A stretch of 7,423 bases of DNA from the NCBI GenBank assembly GCA_046565865.1, contig JBKHXU010000027.1, forward strand, positions 1 to 7,423. The letters run 5' to 3'. Numbering within the stretch: position 1 is the first letter of the stretch; every line of letters begins with the position of its first letter. The notes below the pieces were generated by a model, which ran no database searches, was not told where the DNA came from, and worked only from the letters and a program-made list of their open reading frames with translations. Made by a program: the position numbers and the translations under genes. The stretch comes from JBKHXU01 sp046565865 (GTDB lineage Bacteria; Pseudomonadota; Gammaproteobacteria; Acidiferrobacterales; Sulfurifustaceae). Below, piece by piece: positions 1 to 6,141 of the stretch.

Positions 1-511
1 CGTGGCGCTCGCGACCACGCACCTGCCGCTGGCCGAGGTCAGCCGGCACATTACACGCGCGCGGCTGCGCCAGACGCTGACCATCCTGCGGCGCGACCTT
101 AAGGAAAAGTTCGGCATCGCCGATCCGACGATCCTGGTGTGCGGGCTCAACCCGCACGCCGGCGAAGGCGGGCACCTCGGGCGCGAGGAAATCGACATCA
201 TCGCGCCGGTGGTCGAGGAACTGAAGGCCGGCGGCATGCGCCTGCGCGGACCGGTGCCGGCCGACACCGCGTTCATTCCGAGCGCGCTTAGCGGTATCGA
301 TGCGGTGCTGGCGATGTATCACGACCAAGGGTTGCCGGTGCTAAAGCACCACGACTTCGCGCATGCGGTAAACATCACCCTCGGCCTGCCGTTCCCGCGC
401 GTGTCGGTCGATCACGGCACGGCGCTGGATTTGGCCGGCACCGGCCGCGCCGATCCGTCGAGCCTGATCGCCGCCGTAGCGCTGGCGCGGCGCCTGTGCA
501 AGGTGCCGTGA
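1..511 (+). CDS. pdxA: 4-hydroxythreonine-4-phosphate dehydrogenase PdxA, C-terminal part
   Basis: PdxA oxidises 4-phosphooxy-L-threonine with NAD(P)+ in the DXP-dependent route to pyridoxal phosphate, in the cytosol. Only the last 169 residues are present; the gene enters from the left edge in the frame starting at base 2, and the stop TGA is at 509-511. The fragment aligns by eye along its whole length with the second half of E. coli PdxA, so about 159 N-terminal residues lie outside the window. All three divalent-metal histidines of the family are visible: TTHLPL (fragment residue 7), LNPHAGEGGH (52) and YHDQG (107), matching H166, H211 and H266 of E. coli. The SVDHGTALDLAGTG signature follows near residues 135-148. 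The stop overlaps the rsmA start as GTGA, as expected for a co-transcribed pdxA-rsmA pair. Nothing suggests that this copy is broken. Confidence 0.97.
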   Translation, partial: VALATTHLPLAEVSRHITRARLRQTLTILRRDLKEKFGIADPTILVCGLNPHAGEGGHLGREEIDIIAPVVEELKAGGMRLRGPVPADTAFIPSALSGIDAVLAMYHDQGLPVLKHHDFAHAVNITLGLPFPRVSVDHGTALDLAGTGRADPSSLIAAVALARRLCKVP

Positions 512-1284
512 GCTTCCCGCGCCCGCGCAAACGTTTCGGGCAACACTTCCTGCATGACCCCGGCGTTATTCGCCGCATCGTCGATGTCGTGGCAGTGGCG
601 CCGCACGCGCGCGTGGTCGAGATCGGGCCCGGCCGCGGCGCGTTGACCGGCCCCTTGCTCGAACGCCTCGGCGCGCTCGATGCCATCGAGATCGACCGCG
701 ACCTGGTCGCGGCGCTGGCGGAACGCTTCGGTCGCGAAACTCGCTTCCAGCTTCACAGCGGCGACGTGCTCGGCTTCGACTTTTGTGCGCTCGCTGCCGG
801 CACGCCGCTGCGGCTCGTCGGCAATCTGCCGTACAACATCTCGACGCCGCTGCTGTTTCATATTTATGAGCAGGCGCACTGCATCGAGACGATGGTGTTC
901 ATGGTGCAGAAAGAGGTGGCCGCGCGTCTCGTGGCCGCGCCGGGCGGCAAAGACTACGGACGACTGTCGGTGATGATCCAGTGGCGCTTCGATGTCGCGA
1001 CATTATTCGACGTCGGCCCCGGTGCGTTTCAACCGCCGCCGCAAGTCGATTCCACAGTCGTACGCTTGACGCCCCGCCCGCCGCGCATGGCGCTGCACGA
1101 CGCGAACCGATTCGCCCACGTCGTTAAAGCGGCTTTCGGGCAACGGCGCAAGACCTTGCGCAATGCCCTGCGCGATATCGTGGACATGGACGCGTTCGCG
1201 CGCGCAGGCGTCGATCCCGCCCGACGAGCCGAGACATTGTCGCCACTTGAGTTCGCTATACTGGCCAACCAATCCACCGAGTAA
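508..1284 (+). CDS. rsmA: 16S rRNA dimethyladenosine methyltransferase RsmA (KsgA)
   Basis: RsmA uses S-adenosylmethionine to dimethylate the two adjacent adenines in the 3'-terminal hairpin of 16S rRNA (A1518 and A1519 in E. coli), a late checkpoint of 30S assembly. With the start chosen here the protein is 258 residues, close to the 273 of E. coli KsgA. The N-terminal KRFGQHFL signature is at residues 8-15. The SAM-binding loop VVEIGPGRGALT is at 36-47, the acidic residues EID at 61-63, and the catalytic GNLPYNISTP at 105-114. The C-terminal FGQRRKTLRNAL typical of the family is also present. I chose GTG at 508 because it gives a four-base GTGA overlap with the pdxA stop and has AAGG just upstream. 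GTG at 496 is a possible alternative that adds four residues. It is probably translationally coupled to pdxA. A small secreted-protein gene follows in the same frame after nine bases; apaG/apaH, a frequent neighbour in gammaproteobacteria, is absent. Confidence 0.97.
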   Translation: MSFPRPRKRFGQHFLHDPGVIRRIVDVVAVAPHARVVEIGPGRGALTGPLLERLGALDAIEIDRDLVAALAERFGRETRFQLHSGDVLGFDFCALAAGTPLRLVGNLPYNISTPLLFHIYEQAHCIETMVFMVQKEVAARLVAAPGGKDYGRLSVMIQWRFDVATLFDVGPGAFQPPPQVDSTVVRLTPRPPRMALHDANRFAHVVKAAFGQRRKTLRNALRDIVDMDAFARAGVDPARRAETLSPLEFAILANQSTE

Positions 1285-1293
1285 CGTTACGCT

Positions 1294-1620
1294 TTGAGCA
1301 AGCCTTTACCCGGGGTCCGTCTCGCCGTCATCGCCATCGCGTTGCTGACAACTGCTATTGCCGCGGCGGCATCGTGGAGCGCATCGGTATTCCGCGCCGA
1401 GACCGGCTATCTGATCCGACGCGGCATGACCAAGCCCGAGATCTTGCGCCGCGCCGGCCCGCCGCTTGAAAAGCAGGCGCTCAGCCCCGGCCTCAACACC
1501 GGCCCCATTGGCGGCGAATACCGCGAATTGTGGTTCTATCGCGGCGAGGACGGGATGTATGCCGTCACCTTCACCGGTAATCTCTCGGTCGCCATCGACG
1601 TCATACCGGGCCGCCGGTAG
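1294..1620 (+). CDS. Small exported protein, BamE/DUF2845-like pattern
   Basis: This is a 108-residue protein of unproven function. Residues 1-8 are polar and basic, residues 9-26 form a hydrophobic Ala/Leu/Ile stretch, and possible signal peptidase sites lie in the Ala/Ser-rich region 24-31. It is therefore likely exported to the periplasm. There is no cysteine, so it is not a lipoprotein. The mature part contains GYLIRRGMTKPEILRRAGPP (38-57) and then ELWFYRGEDGMYAVTFTGNL (78-97). A GMTK-x-E-(I/V)-L-x-x-x-G-x-P helix followed by beta strands is the pattern of the BamE/SmpA fold and of DUF2845 proteins; this assignment is by pattern only. The start is the weakest point: TTG at 1294, nine bases after the rsmA stop, with only a poor Shine-Dalgarno. 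It is in the same frame as rsmA, and only TAA plus three codons separate the two. It is probably co-transcribed with pdxA-rsmA and it converges on the minus-strand operon. Confidence 0.7.
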   Translation: MSKPLPGVRLAVIAIALLTTAIAAAASWSASVFRAETGYLIRRGMTKPEILRRAGPPLEKQALSPGLNTGPIGGEYRELWFYRGEDGMYAVTFTGNLSVAIDVIPGRR

Positions 1621-1643
1621 CGGCCACCAACCGAGGTGGCTGC
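1620..1643. terminator. Hairpin between convergent genes, possible bidirectional terminator
   Basis: GCCACC (1623-1628) and GGTGGC (1635-1640) pair perfectly around a six-base loop. Read as plus-strand RNA, three more pairs (one of them G-U) extend the stem to bases 1620 and 1643. It lies exactly between the stop of the plus-strand gene at 1620 and the stop of the minus-strand gene at 1652. No T-run follows on either strand, so it is not a classical intrinsic terminator. It may stabilise 3' ends or reduce read-through. Confidence 0.4.
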
Positions 1644-1651
1644 GCCTGCGG

Positions 1652-2203
1652 TCAGCGCCAACCCTCGGTACGGCACAAGCTCAACGCGAAACTGTCGTTC
1701 GGATTCGACTCCGGACATTCCCACACGATCGTCTTGCCGTCACGGTCCCGATATTCATAGCGCGTGCCGCCGCCTGCGAGGCGATCGCTGCCGACCAGCC
1801 CGCTTGGCCGTTGATGCTTGTCGCCGAGCGCGGGCAGCTCCGGCGCCGGCGCGGTATCCAGAACCGTGCCGCGGCGCCCGCGCTCGATCTCGGTACGCAG
1901 CGTGTCGCGCGTTACGTCGAAAATGGAGCGCAGCGGTTCATGCAATGCCCGTTCGGCATTTGGCGCAGACGGTGTGCCGGTCCGCGGCAGGCGGTCCTTC
2001 GCCGGGGCGCGCGGCGCGGGAAGCACCGTGTCGAGCGAGACCTCGAGGACGACGGGGCGCGCGGCGGTCGGGTGGCTCGGCACGCGCGATAACAACGCAA
2101 GGTGCAGCAACGCCGACGCCAACAACACGAGCGCAAGCCGGCGACGCGCCGCGGGGCCCTGCGGCGCAAGGAAACGGTAAGAATGTCCGATGGCATGTGT
2201 CAC
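1652..2203 (-). CDS. Membrane-anchored envelope protein with TonB-like N-terminus, function unknown
   Basis: I do not recognise this 183-residue protein as a named family. Residues 1-22 are a basic cytoplasmic lead ending in ARRR. Residues 23-40 form one hydrophobic segment (LALVLLASALLHLALL) of the kind seen at the start of TonB-like and TolA-like proteins. A Pro/Ala/Arg-rich linker with VVLEVSLD follows (51-58 and on to about 85), then a charged, probably helical part (86-112). The C-terminal domain contains TRYEYRDRDGKTIVWECP (147-164). Two cysteines, C163 and C177, could form a disulfide in the periplasm. The TonB C-terminal domain itself is absent. The start is GTG at 2203, with AGGGA seven bases upstream; the frame stays open further upstream to about 2539, but that part lies over plsC and looks like out-of-frame shadow. 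It is the last gene of the glyQ operon, 53 bases after plsC, and ends facing the small exported protein gene. Confidence 0.7.
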   Translation of the reverse strand: MTHAIGHSYRFLAPQGPAARRRLALVLLASALLHLALLSRVPSHPTAARPVVLEVSLDTVLPAPRAPAKDRLPRTGTPSAPNAERALHEPLRSIFDVTRDTLRTEIERGRRGTVLDTAPAPELPALGDKHQRPSGLVGSDRLAGGGTRYEYRDRDGKTIVWECPESNPNDSFALSLCRTEGWR

Positions 2204-2222
2204 GTACCCGTCCCTGCGTATC

Positions 2223-2244
2223 GCGGCGCAAACCCACGCGCCGC
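2223..2244 (-). other. GC-rich hairpin between plsC and the last gene of the operon
   Basis: GCGGCGC (2223-2229) and GCGCCGC (2238-2244) form a perfect seven-base-pair stem with an eight-base loop. It begins 12 bases after the plsC stop and ends about 20 bases before the GTG start of the next gene. No T-run follows, so it is not a standard terminator. It may mark an mRNA processing or partial termination point that uncouples the last gene from the rest of the operon. In DNA this GC-rich, such stems also occur by chance. Confidence 0.3.
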
Positions 2245-2256
2245 ACCGAGTCGCCG

Positions 2257-3021
2257 CTAGTGCGTACGCGCAGAACCGGTTTGCGCACGGGCCAGCGACT
2301 CGGCCCCGCGCTGCTCGGCGCTCCAGCGTGCCATTTGCGTCTCGACCCACGATTGCGCCGCGCGGTTGATTTCTTCCGGCGTCTTGCCGCGCGTCTCGAT
2401 CGCGGGACCGATGGCCACGCGCACCGTGCCCGGATGCTTTACGAAGCTGCGCCGGCGCCAAAAGTAGCCCGCGTTGTGCGCCACCGGCACGACCGGGTAG
2501 CCGGTCTCGGCGGCGAGCACCGCGCCGCCGATGCCCCAACGGCGCGTGGCGCCGGGCGCGACGCGCGTGCCTTCCGGAAAAACCATGACCCAGATGCCTT
2601 CACCCAGCCGCGCGCGCCCTTGCGTCACGACCTGATCCACCGCGCGGCGCCCGGCGCCGCGGTTAATGGCGATGGGCTTGAGCAGCGCCAGCGCCCAACC
2701 GAAGAGCGGAATCCACGCGAGCTCGCGCTTCAAGACCCAGGTCTGCGGCGGGAACAGGCGGGTGAAGGCGAGCGTCTCCCACGTCGACTGGTGATTGGCG
2801 AGCACCACGGCCGGGCCGGGCGGCAGATGCTCCGCGCCCTCGACGACGTGATCGATGCGGCACAGATGCTTTAACGTCCACAAATGAAACCGCGGCCACT
2901 GAGCGATGAAGCGATAGCGCGCCCGATACGGCAGCGGCGCAGTGAGCAGCGCGAGCGGTGCATAGATCAGCACCGAGGCCCACATCGTGAAATTGAACAG
3001 CGCCGAACGCAGCAGCCGCAT
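2257..3021 (-). CDS. plsC: 1-acyl-sn-glycerol-3-phosphate acyltransferase (PlsC family)
   Basis: PlsC-type enzymes transfer an acyl chain to lysophosphatidic acid to give phosphatidic acid, the precursor of membrane phospholipids, at the inner membrane. The protein is 254 residues, the usual size. It has a hydrophobic N-terminal segment (about 7-30), the acyltransferase motif NHQSTWE (76-82; H77 and E82, an H-x4-E version of H-x4-D), KRELAWIPLFGW (98-109), FPEGTR (148-153) and VPVAHNAGYFW (178-188). The KRELAWIP stretch and the H-x4-E form are what I expect from the proteobacterial subgroup of the family. The ATG at 3021 overlaps the gmhB stop by one base (TGATG), which favours this start over longer readings that would run through gmhB. 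An acyltransferase of related type acting on another lipid cannot be excluded, but plsC next to gmhB and glyQS is a known gammaproteobacterial arrangement. Confidence 0.92.
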   Translation of the reverse strand: MRLLRSALFNFTMWASVLIYAPLALLTAPLPYRARYRFIAQWPRFHLWTLKHLCRIDHVVEGAEHLPPGPAVVLANHQSTWETLAFTRLFPPQTWVLKRELAWIPLFGWALALLKPIAINRGAGRRAVDQVVTQGRARLGEGIWVMVFPEGTRVAPGATRRWGIGGAVLAAETGYPVVPVAHNAGYFWRRRSFVKHPGTVRVAIGPAIETRGKTPEEINRAAQSWVETQMARWSAEQRGAESLARAQTGSARTH

Positions 3022-3572
3022 CAGGTCGACGGCAACTCGCCCGCGGCCAGGGCGTCGGTGAACGCCGCGAGATCGTCGTACACCGGGACGTCGGCGATCT
3101 GCTTGCCGCGCTTGGCGGTGAGCTTGCCCTTGCCGGTGCGCACCAGCACCGGCCGCGCCATCACCGCGCGCGCCGCGAGCACGTCGCGCTCGCTGTCGCC
3201 GACGGCGTAGATGCCGCTCAAGCTCACCTTGAGGCGGTCGGCCACCTCCTCGAACAGGCCCGGCAGGGGCTTGCGGCAGCGGCAGCCGCCGTCCGGCCCG
3301 TGCGGGCAAAAGAAGATCGCCTCGATCTCACCGCCCTTGGCGCGTACCGCCTCGACCATCTTGGCGTGGATGCGCGCGAGCGTGTCGGTGTCGAACAGGC
3401 CACGGGCGATGCCCGACTGGTTGCTGACCACGATCACCCGGTACCCCTCGCGATTGAGGCGCGCGATCGCCTCGAGGCTGCCCGGGATCGGGATCCATTC
3501 CTCGGGCGACTTGATGTAGTCGTCCGAGTCTTCGTTGATGACGCCGTCGCGATCGAGGATGACGAGCTTCAT
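3021..3572 (-). CDS. gmhB: D-glycero-beta-D-manno-heptose-1,7-bisphosphate 7-phosphatase GmhB
   Basis: GmhB removes the 7-phosphate from heptose bisphosphate during synthesis of ADP-heptose, the donor for the LPS inner core; it is a cytosolic HAD-superfamily phosphatase. The protein is 183 residues, normal for the family. The HAD nucleophile motif is LDRDGVIN (6-13, with D7 and D9), the second motif is SNQSGIARG (50-58), and the last is GDSERD (125-130). The zinc-binding loop that marks the GmhB subgroup is intact: C89, H91, C97 and C99, followed by RKP. The start is well supported by AAGGAG six bases upstream of ATG. The gene begins three bases after the MazG-like gene and overlaps plsC by one base. 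The closest alternative is a histidinol-phosphate phosphatase-like HAD enzyme, but the zinc loop and the neighbours favour GmhB. Confidence 0.94.
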   Translation of the reverse strand: MKLVILDRDGVINEDSDDYIKSPEEWIPIPGSLEAIARLNREGYRVIVVSNQSGIARGLFDTDTLARIHAKMVEAVRAKGGEIEAIFFCPHGPDGGCRCRKPLPGLFEEVADRLKVSLSGIYAVGDSERDVLAARAVMARPVLVRTGKGKLTAKRGKQIADVPVYDDLAAFTDALAAGELPST

Positions 3573-3575
3573 GCC

Positions 3576-3905
3576 TTACTCCTTGAACTCGGACACGCGG
3601 ATGCGGCCGTTCACCATGCGCCCGGCGCGCGCCTCGAGCTTGTGCAGCTTGTCCCAGAATGCCTGCTTCAAATCGAAGTCGGCGGCGATCGCAGTGCCGA
3701 GCACGAGGATGAAGAGATCGGCCACCTCCTCCGCGAGCGCGTCTTTCGGCTTGCCCTTGGTAACGCACGCCGAAATCTCGCCCAGCTCCTCGGCCATGAG
3801 CGCGACACGATATGCCAGCTCCTCGCCGCCGCGGTTCTTGAAGTCATGCTTCTTATGGAACGCGGCGACCGCGTCGAGCATGGCTTGGTAAGAATCGCTG
3901 CTCAC
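3576..3905 (-). CDS. MazG-like nucleotide pyrophosphohydrolase
   Basis: This single-domain protein of 109 residues resembles the MazG superfamily of all-alpha NTP pyrophosphohydrolases, which hydrolyse (d)NTPs or modified nucleotides to monophosphate and pyrophosphate using Mg2+. The metal-binding signature E-E-x-x-E ... E-E-x-x-D is visible as EELGE (39-43) and EEVAD (59-63), spaced as in the family. The segment FDLKQAFWDKLHKLEAR (77-93) matches the later helix. It is much shorter than the two-domain E. coli MazG (263 residues), so it is a MazG-like housecleaning enzyme rather than MazG itself. The natural substrate cannot be read from sequence. The start is GTG at 3905, with AGGA eight bases upstream inside the end of glyS. 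It sits four bases after glyS and three bases before gmhB, so it is clearly part of this operon. Confidence 0.88.
   Translation of the reverse strand: MSSDSYQAMLDAVAAFHKKHDFKNRGGEELAYRVALMAEELGEISACVTKGKPKDALAEEVADLFILVLGTAIAADFDLKQAFWDKLHKLEARAGRMVNGRIRVSEFKE
3579..3584 (-). promoter_or_regulatory. Strong ribosome binding site of gmhB
   Basis: AAGGAG lies six bases before the gmhB ATG and overlaps the last codons of the MazG-like gene. It is the strongest Shine-Dalgarno in the operon and fixes the gmhB start. Confidence 0.8.
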
Positions 3906-3909
3906 GGCG

Positions 3910-6141
3910 TCAATCCTGCAACCGGGCGATGTCGGCGGCGCCCAGGAACAGCTCGCTCAAGTCGTGCAGCAGCGCCAAGCGATTGCGCTTGAGCGCCTCG
4001 TCCTGCGCCATCACCATGACCTTGTCGAAGAAGACATCGACCGGGGCGCGCAACTGTGCCAGCCGCTTGAGCGCCCCGGTGTAGTCGCCGGCCGCGAGCA
4101 TCGGCGTCACCGCGTCGCGCTGCGCGACAACTGCGGCGGCGAGCGTGCGCTCGGCTTCCTCACGCAACAAATTGGCGTCGACGCCGTTGGCACCGGCGCC
4201 GCCGGCCTGGCGCAAAATGTTGCGAATGCGCTTGTTGGCGGCGGCCAGCGCCGCGGCCTCGGGCAAACGGCGAAAGTGCTGCAACGCTGTGAGCCGCGGC
4301 ACGATTTGATCAAGTCGCACCGGCGTCAGCGCCAACACCGCCTCGATCTCGTCCGGCCGGAATCCGCGCTCGCGCAGATACGAGCGCAACCGATCAAGCG
4401 TGAAGCCGTAGACGTCAGCCGCGACCGTGTCGCCGACTTTGCCCTCGAACAGCACCGCCGCCGACTTCAGCGTCGCCGGTAAATCGAGCGGCAGCGCCTT
4501 TTCCACCAGGATGCGCACGACACCGAGCGCGGCGCGGCGCAAGCCATACGGGTCTTTGTCGCCGGTCGGCACCAGCCCGACGCCGTAGATACCGACCAGG
4601 GTCTCGAGCTTGTCGGCGAGCGCGACGCACAGGCTGACCGGGCTGCCCGGCAACACGTCGCCGGCGAAGCGCGGGCGGTAGTGCGCCTCGATCGCGTCCG
4701 CGACCAATTCGTCCTCGCCGTCGTGACGCGCATAGTACGACCCGATCACGCCTTGCAGTTCCGGGAACTCCCCGACCATGTCGCTGACCAGATCGGCCTT
4801 GCACAGATGCGCGGCGCGCGCGACCGGCACGCGCAGCGCGCCGAATCCCAGCTGCTCGGCGACGGCGAGTGCGAGCTGCTCGATGCGGCGCACGCGGTCG
4901 TATTGGCTGCCGAGCTTGTGCTGATACACCACGTTCGCCAGGCGTGCGAAGCGAGTTTCGAGCCGCACCTTCTTATCCTGCTCGTAGAAGAAGCGCGCGT
5001 CCGCGAGCCGCGCGCGCAGCACACGCTCGTTGCCGTGCACCACGTGCTTGGGGCTTTTGCTGTCGATGTTGGCGACCATTAGGAACGCCGGCAGCAATTT
5101 TCCGGCGCGGTCGACGAGCGCGAAATACTTCTGATTCTTTTGCATGCTCACGCCGAGCGCCTGCGCCGGCACCGCGAGAAACGCCGGATCAAACTCGCCG
5201 CGGTACACCACCGGCCATTCGACGATGGCGCTGACCTCGTCGAGCAAGTCGTCGTTCGCCGACAGGATCGCGCGCGCCGCCGAGGTGTCTTCCCGGCCCC
5301 ACGCCTTCGGCGATAGCACGTGCGCCTTGTCCTTGGCCGCGGCGGCGACGATGGCGTCGACGATCGCGCCGCGGCGCTCGGCAAAGCTCGCGATCACCTT
5401 CGCCCGCCGCAGCGCCGACTCGTATTGCTCGGCCGCGGCGATGCGCACCGGACCCGGCGCCATGAATCGATGCCCGAAGGTCGTGTTGCCGCTCTTGACG
5501 CCGAGCACCGTCCCGGCAACCGGCTTGTTCCCGTGCAGCAGGACCAGGCCATGCACCGGCCGCACGAACTCGGCCTCGCCCGCGCCCCAGCGCATGAGCT
5601 TGGCCACCGGCAGCTTCTTCAAGCTCGCCTCGACGATGCCGCAGAGGTGGTGGGCCAGCGGTTCGCCCTTCTGCTTGCTGCGAAAAACGAAGTGCTCGCC
5701 CTTCTCGCCGGCCTGGCGTTCGAGCTTGGCGACATCGACGCCACAGGAACGGGCGAACCCGGCCAGCGCCGGCGTCGGCTGGCCAGCGGCGTCGAGCGCC
5801 GCCGCGACCGCCGGCCCGCGCCGTTCGATCGCGCGATCCGGCTGCTGCGCCAGCACCGACGTGATGCGCACAGCCAGACGCCGCGGCGTCGCGAACGGCG
5901 TGGCCGTCGAATCCGGTGCCAGAAAATTTGCCGCGCGCAGACCGTCGTGCAGGTGCTGCGCAAACGCCTCGGACAGGCGCTTGAGCGACTTTGGCGGCAG
6001 CTCTTCGGTCAGCAGCTCGACCAACAAACTGGCCGATTTTGCCTTGGCATCATTCGCGCGCACGCGCGGCGCCCGCTTGCGCGGGGACGACGCGGCGGAC
6101 GTGACGCGTGCGCCCGCTTTTTGTTTTTTTTTCGCCGCCAT
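3910..6141 (-). CDS. glyS: Glycine--tRNA ligase beta subunit GlyS
   Basis: GlyS is the beta chain of the bacterial alpha2-beta2 glycyl-tRNA synthetase; it recognises and binds tRNA-Gly while GlyQ carries the aminoacylation site. The protein is 743 residues against 689 in E. coli. The family N-terminus LLVELLTEELPPKSL is at 39-53. Further family blocks are MRWG (183-186), FVRPVHGLVLLHG (192-204), GNTTFGHRFM (218-227), EWPVVYRGEFDPAFLAVP (308-325), the HD-like region around KADLVSDMVGEFPELQG (448-464), GDKDPYGLRRAA (527-538) and the C-terminal DALR anticodon-binding domain with ANKRIRNIL (635-643) and VDVFFDKVMVMA (701-712). About 37 Lys/Ala/Arg/Ser-rich residues precede the conserved start, encoded partly by an A9 run. 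The ATG overlaps the glyQ stop by one base (TGATG), which supports this long start. A TTG around codons 39-40 is the only obvious shorter choice. Confidence 0.97.
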   Translation of the reverse strand: MAAKKKQKAGARVTSAASSPRKRAPRVRANDAKAKSASLLVELLTEELPPKSLKRLSEAFAQHLHDGLRAANFLAPDSTATPFATPRRLAVRITSVLAQQPDRAIERRGPAVAAALDAAGQPTPALAGFARSCGVDVAKLERQAGEKGEHFVFRSKQKGEPLAHHLCGIVEASLKKLPVAKLMRWGAGEAEFVRPVHGLVLLHGNKPVAGTVLGVKSGNTTFGHRFMAPGPVRIAAAEQYESALRRAKVIASFAERRGAIVDAIVAAAAKDKAHVLSPKAWGREDTSAARAILSANDDLLDEVSAIVEWPVVYRGEFDPAFLAVPAQALGVSMQKNQKYFALVDRAGKLLPAFLMVANIDSKSPKHVVHGNERVLRARLADARFFYEQDKKVRLETRFARLANVVYQHKLGSQYDRVRRIEQLALAVAEQLGFGALRVPVARAAHLCKADLVSDMVGEFPELQGVIGSYYARHDGEDELVADAIEAHYRPRFAGDVLPGSPVSLCVALADKLETLVGIYGVGLVPTGDKDPYGLRRAALGVVRILVEKALPLDLPATLKSAAVLFEGKVGDTVAADVYGFTLDRLRSYLRERGFRPDEIEAVLALTPVRLDQIVPRLTALQHFRRLPEAAALAAANKRIRNILRQAGGAGANGVDANLLREEAERTLAAAVVAQRDAVTPMLAAGDYTGALKRLAQLRAPVDVFFDKVMVMAQDEALKRNRLALLHDLSELFLGAADIARLQD

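Noticed and set aside
2204..2539. Upstream extension of the minus-strand protein that ends at 1652
   Set aside because: This part overlaps plsC out of frame and reads as Arg/Gly-rich shadow. The GTG at 2203 has a good Shine-Dalgarno and is followed by a sensible membrane anchor.
1636..2874. 412-codon plus-strand open frame
   Set aside because: It is antisense to plsC and the TonB-like protein gene, Arg/Pro-rich and low in complexity; the opposite strand explains the stretch better.
3022..3309. Upstream extension of PlsC into gmhB
   Set aside because: The extra residues are an out-of-frame reading of gmhB. The ATG at 3021 gives the family length and the one-base overlap.
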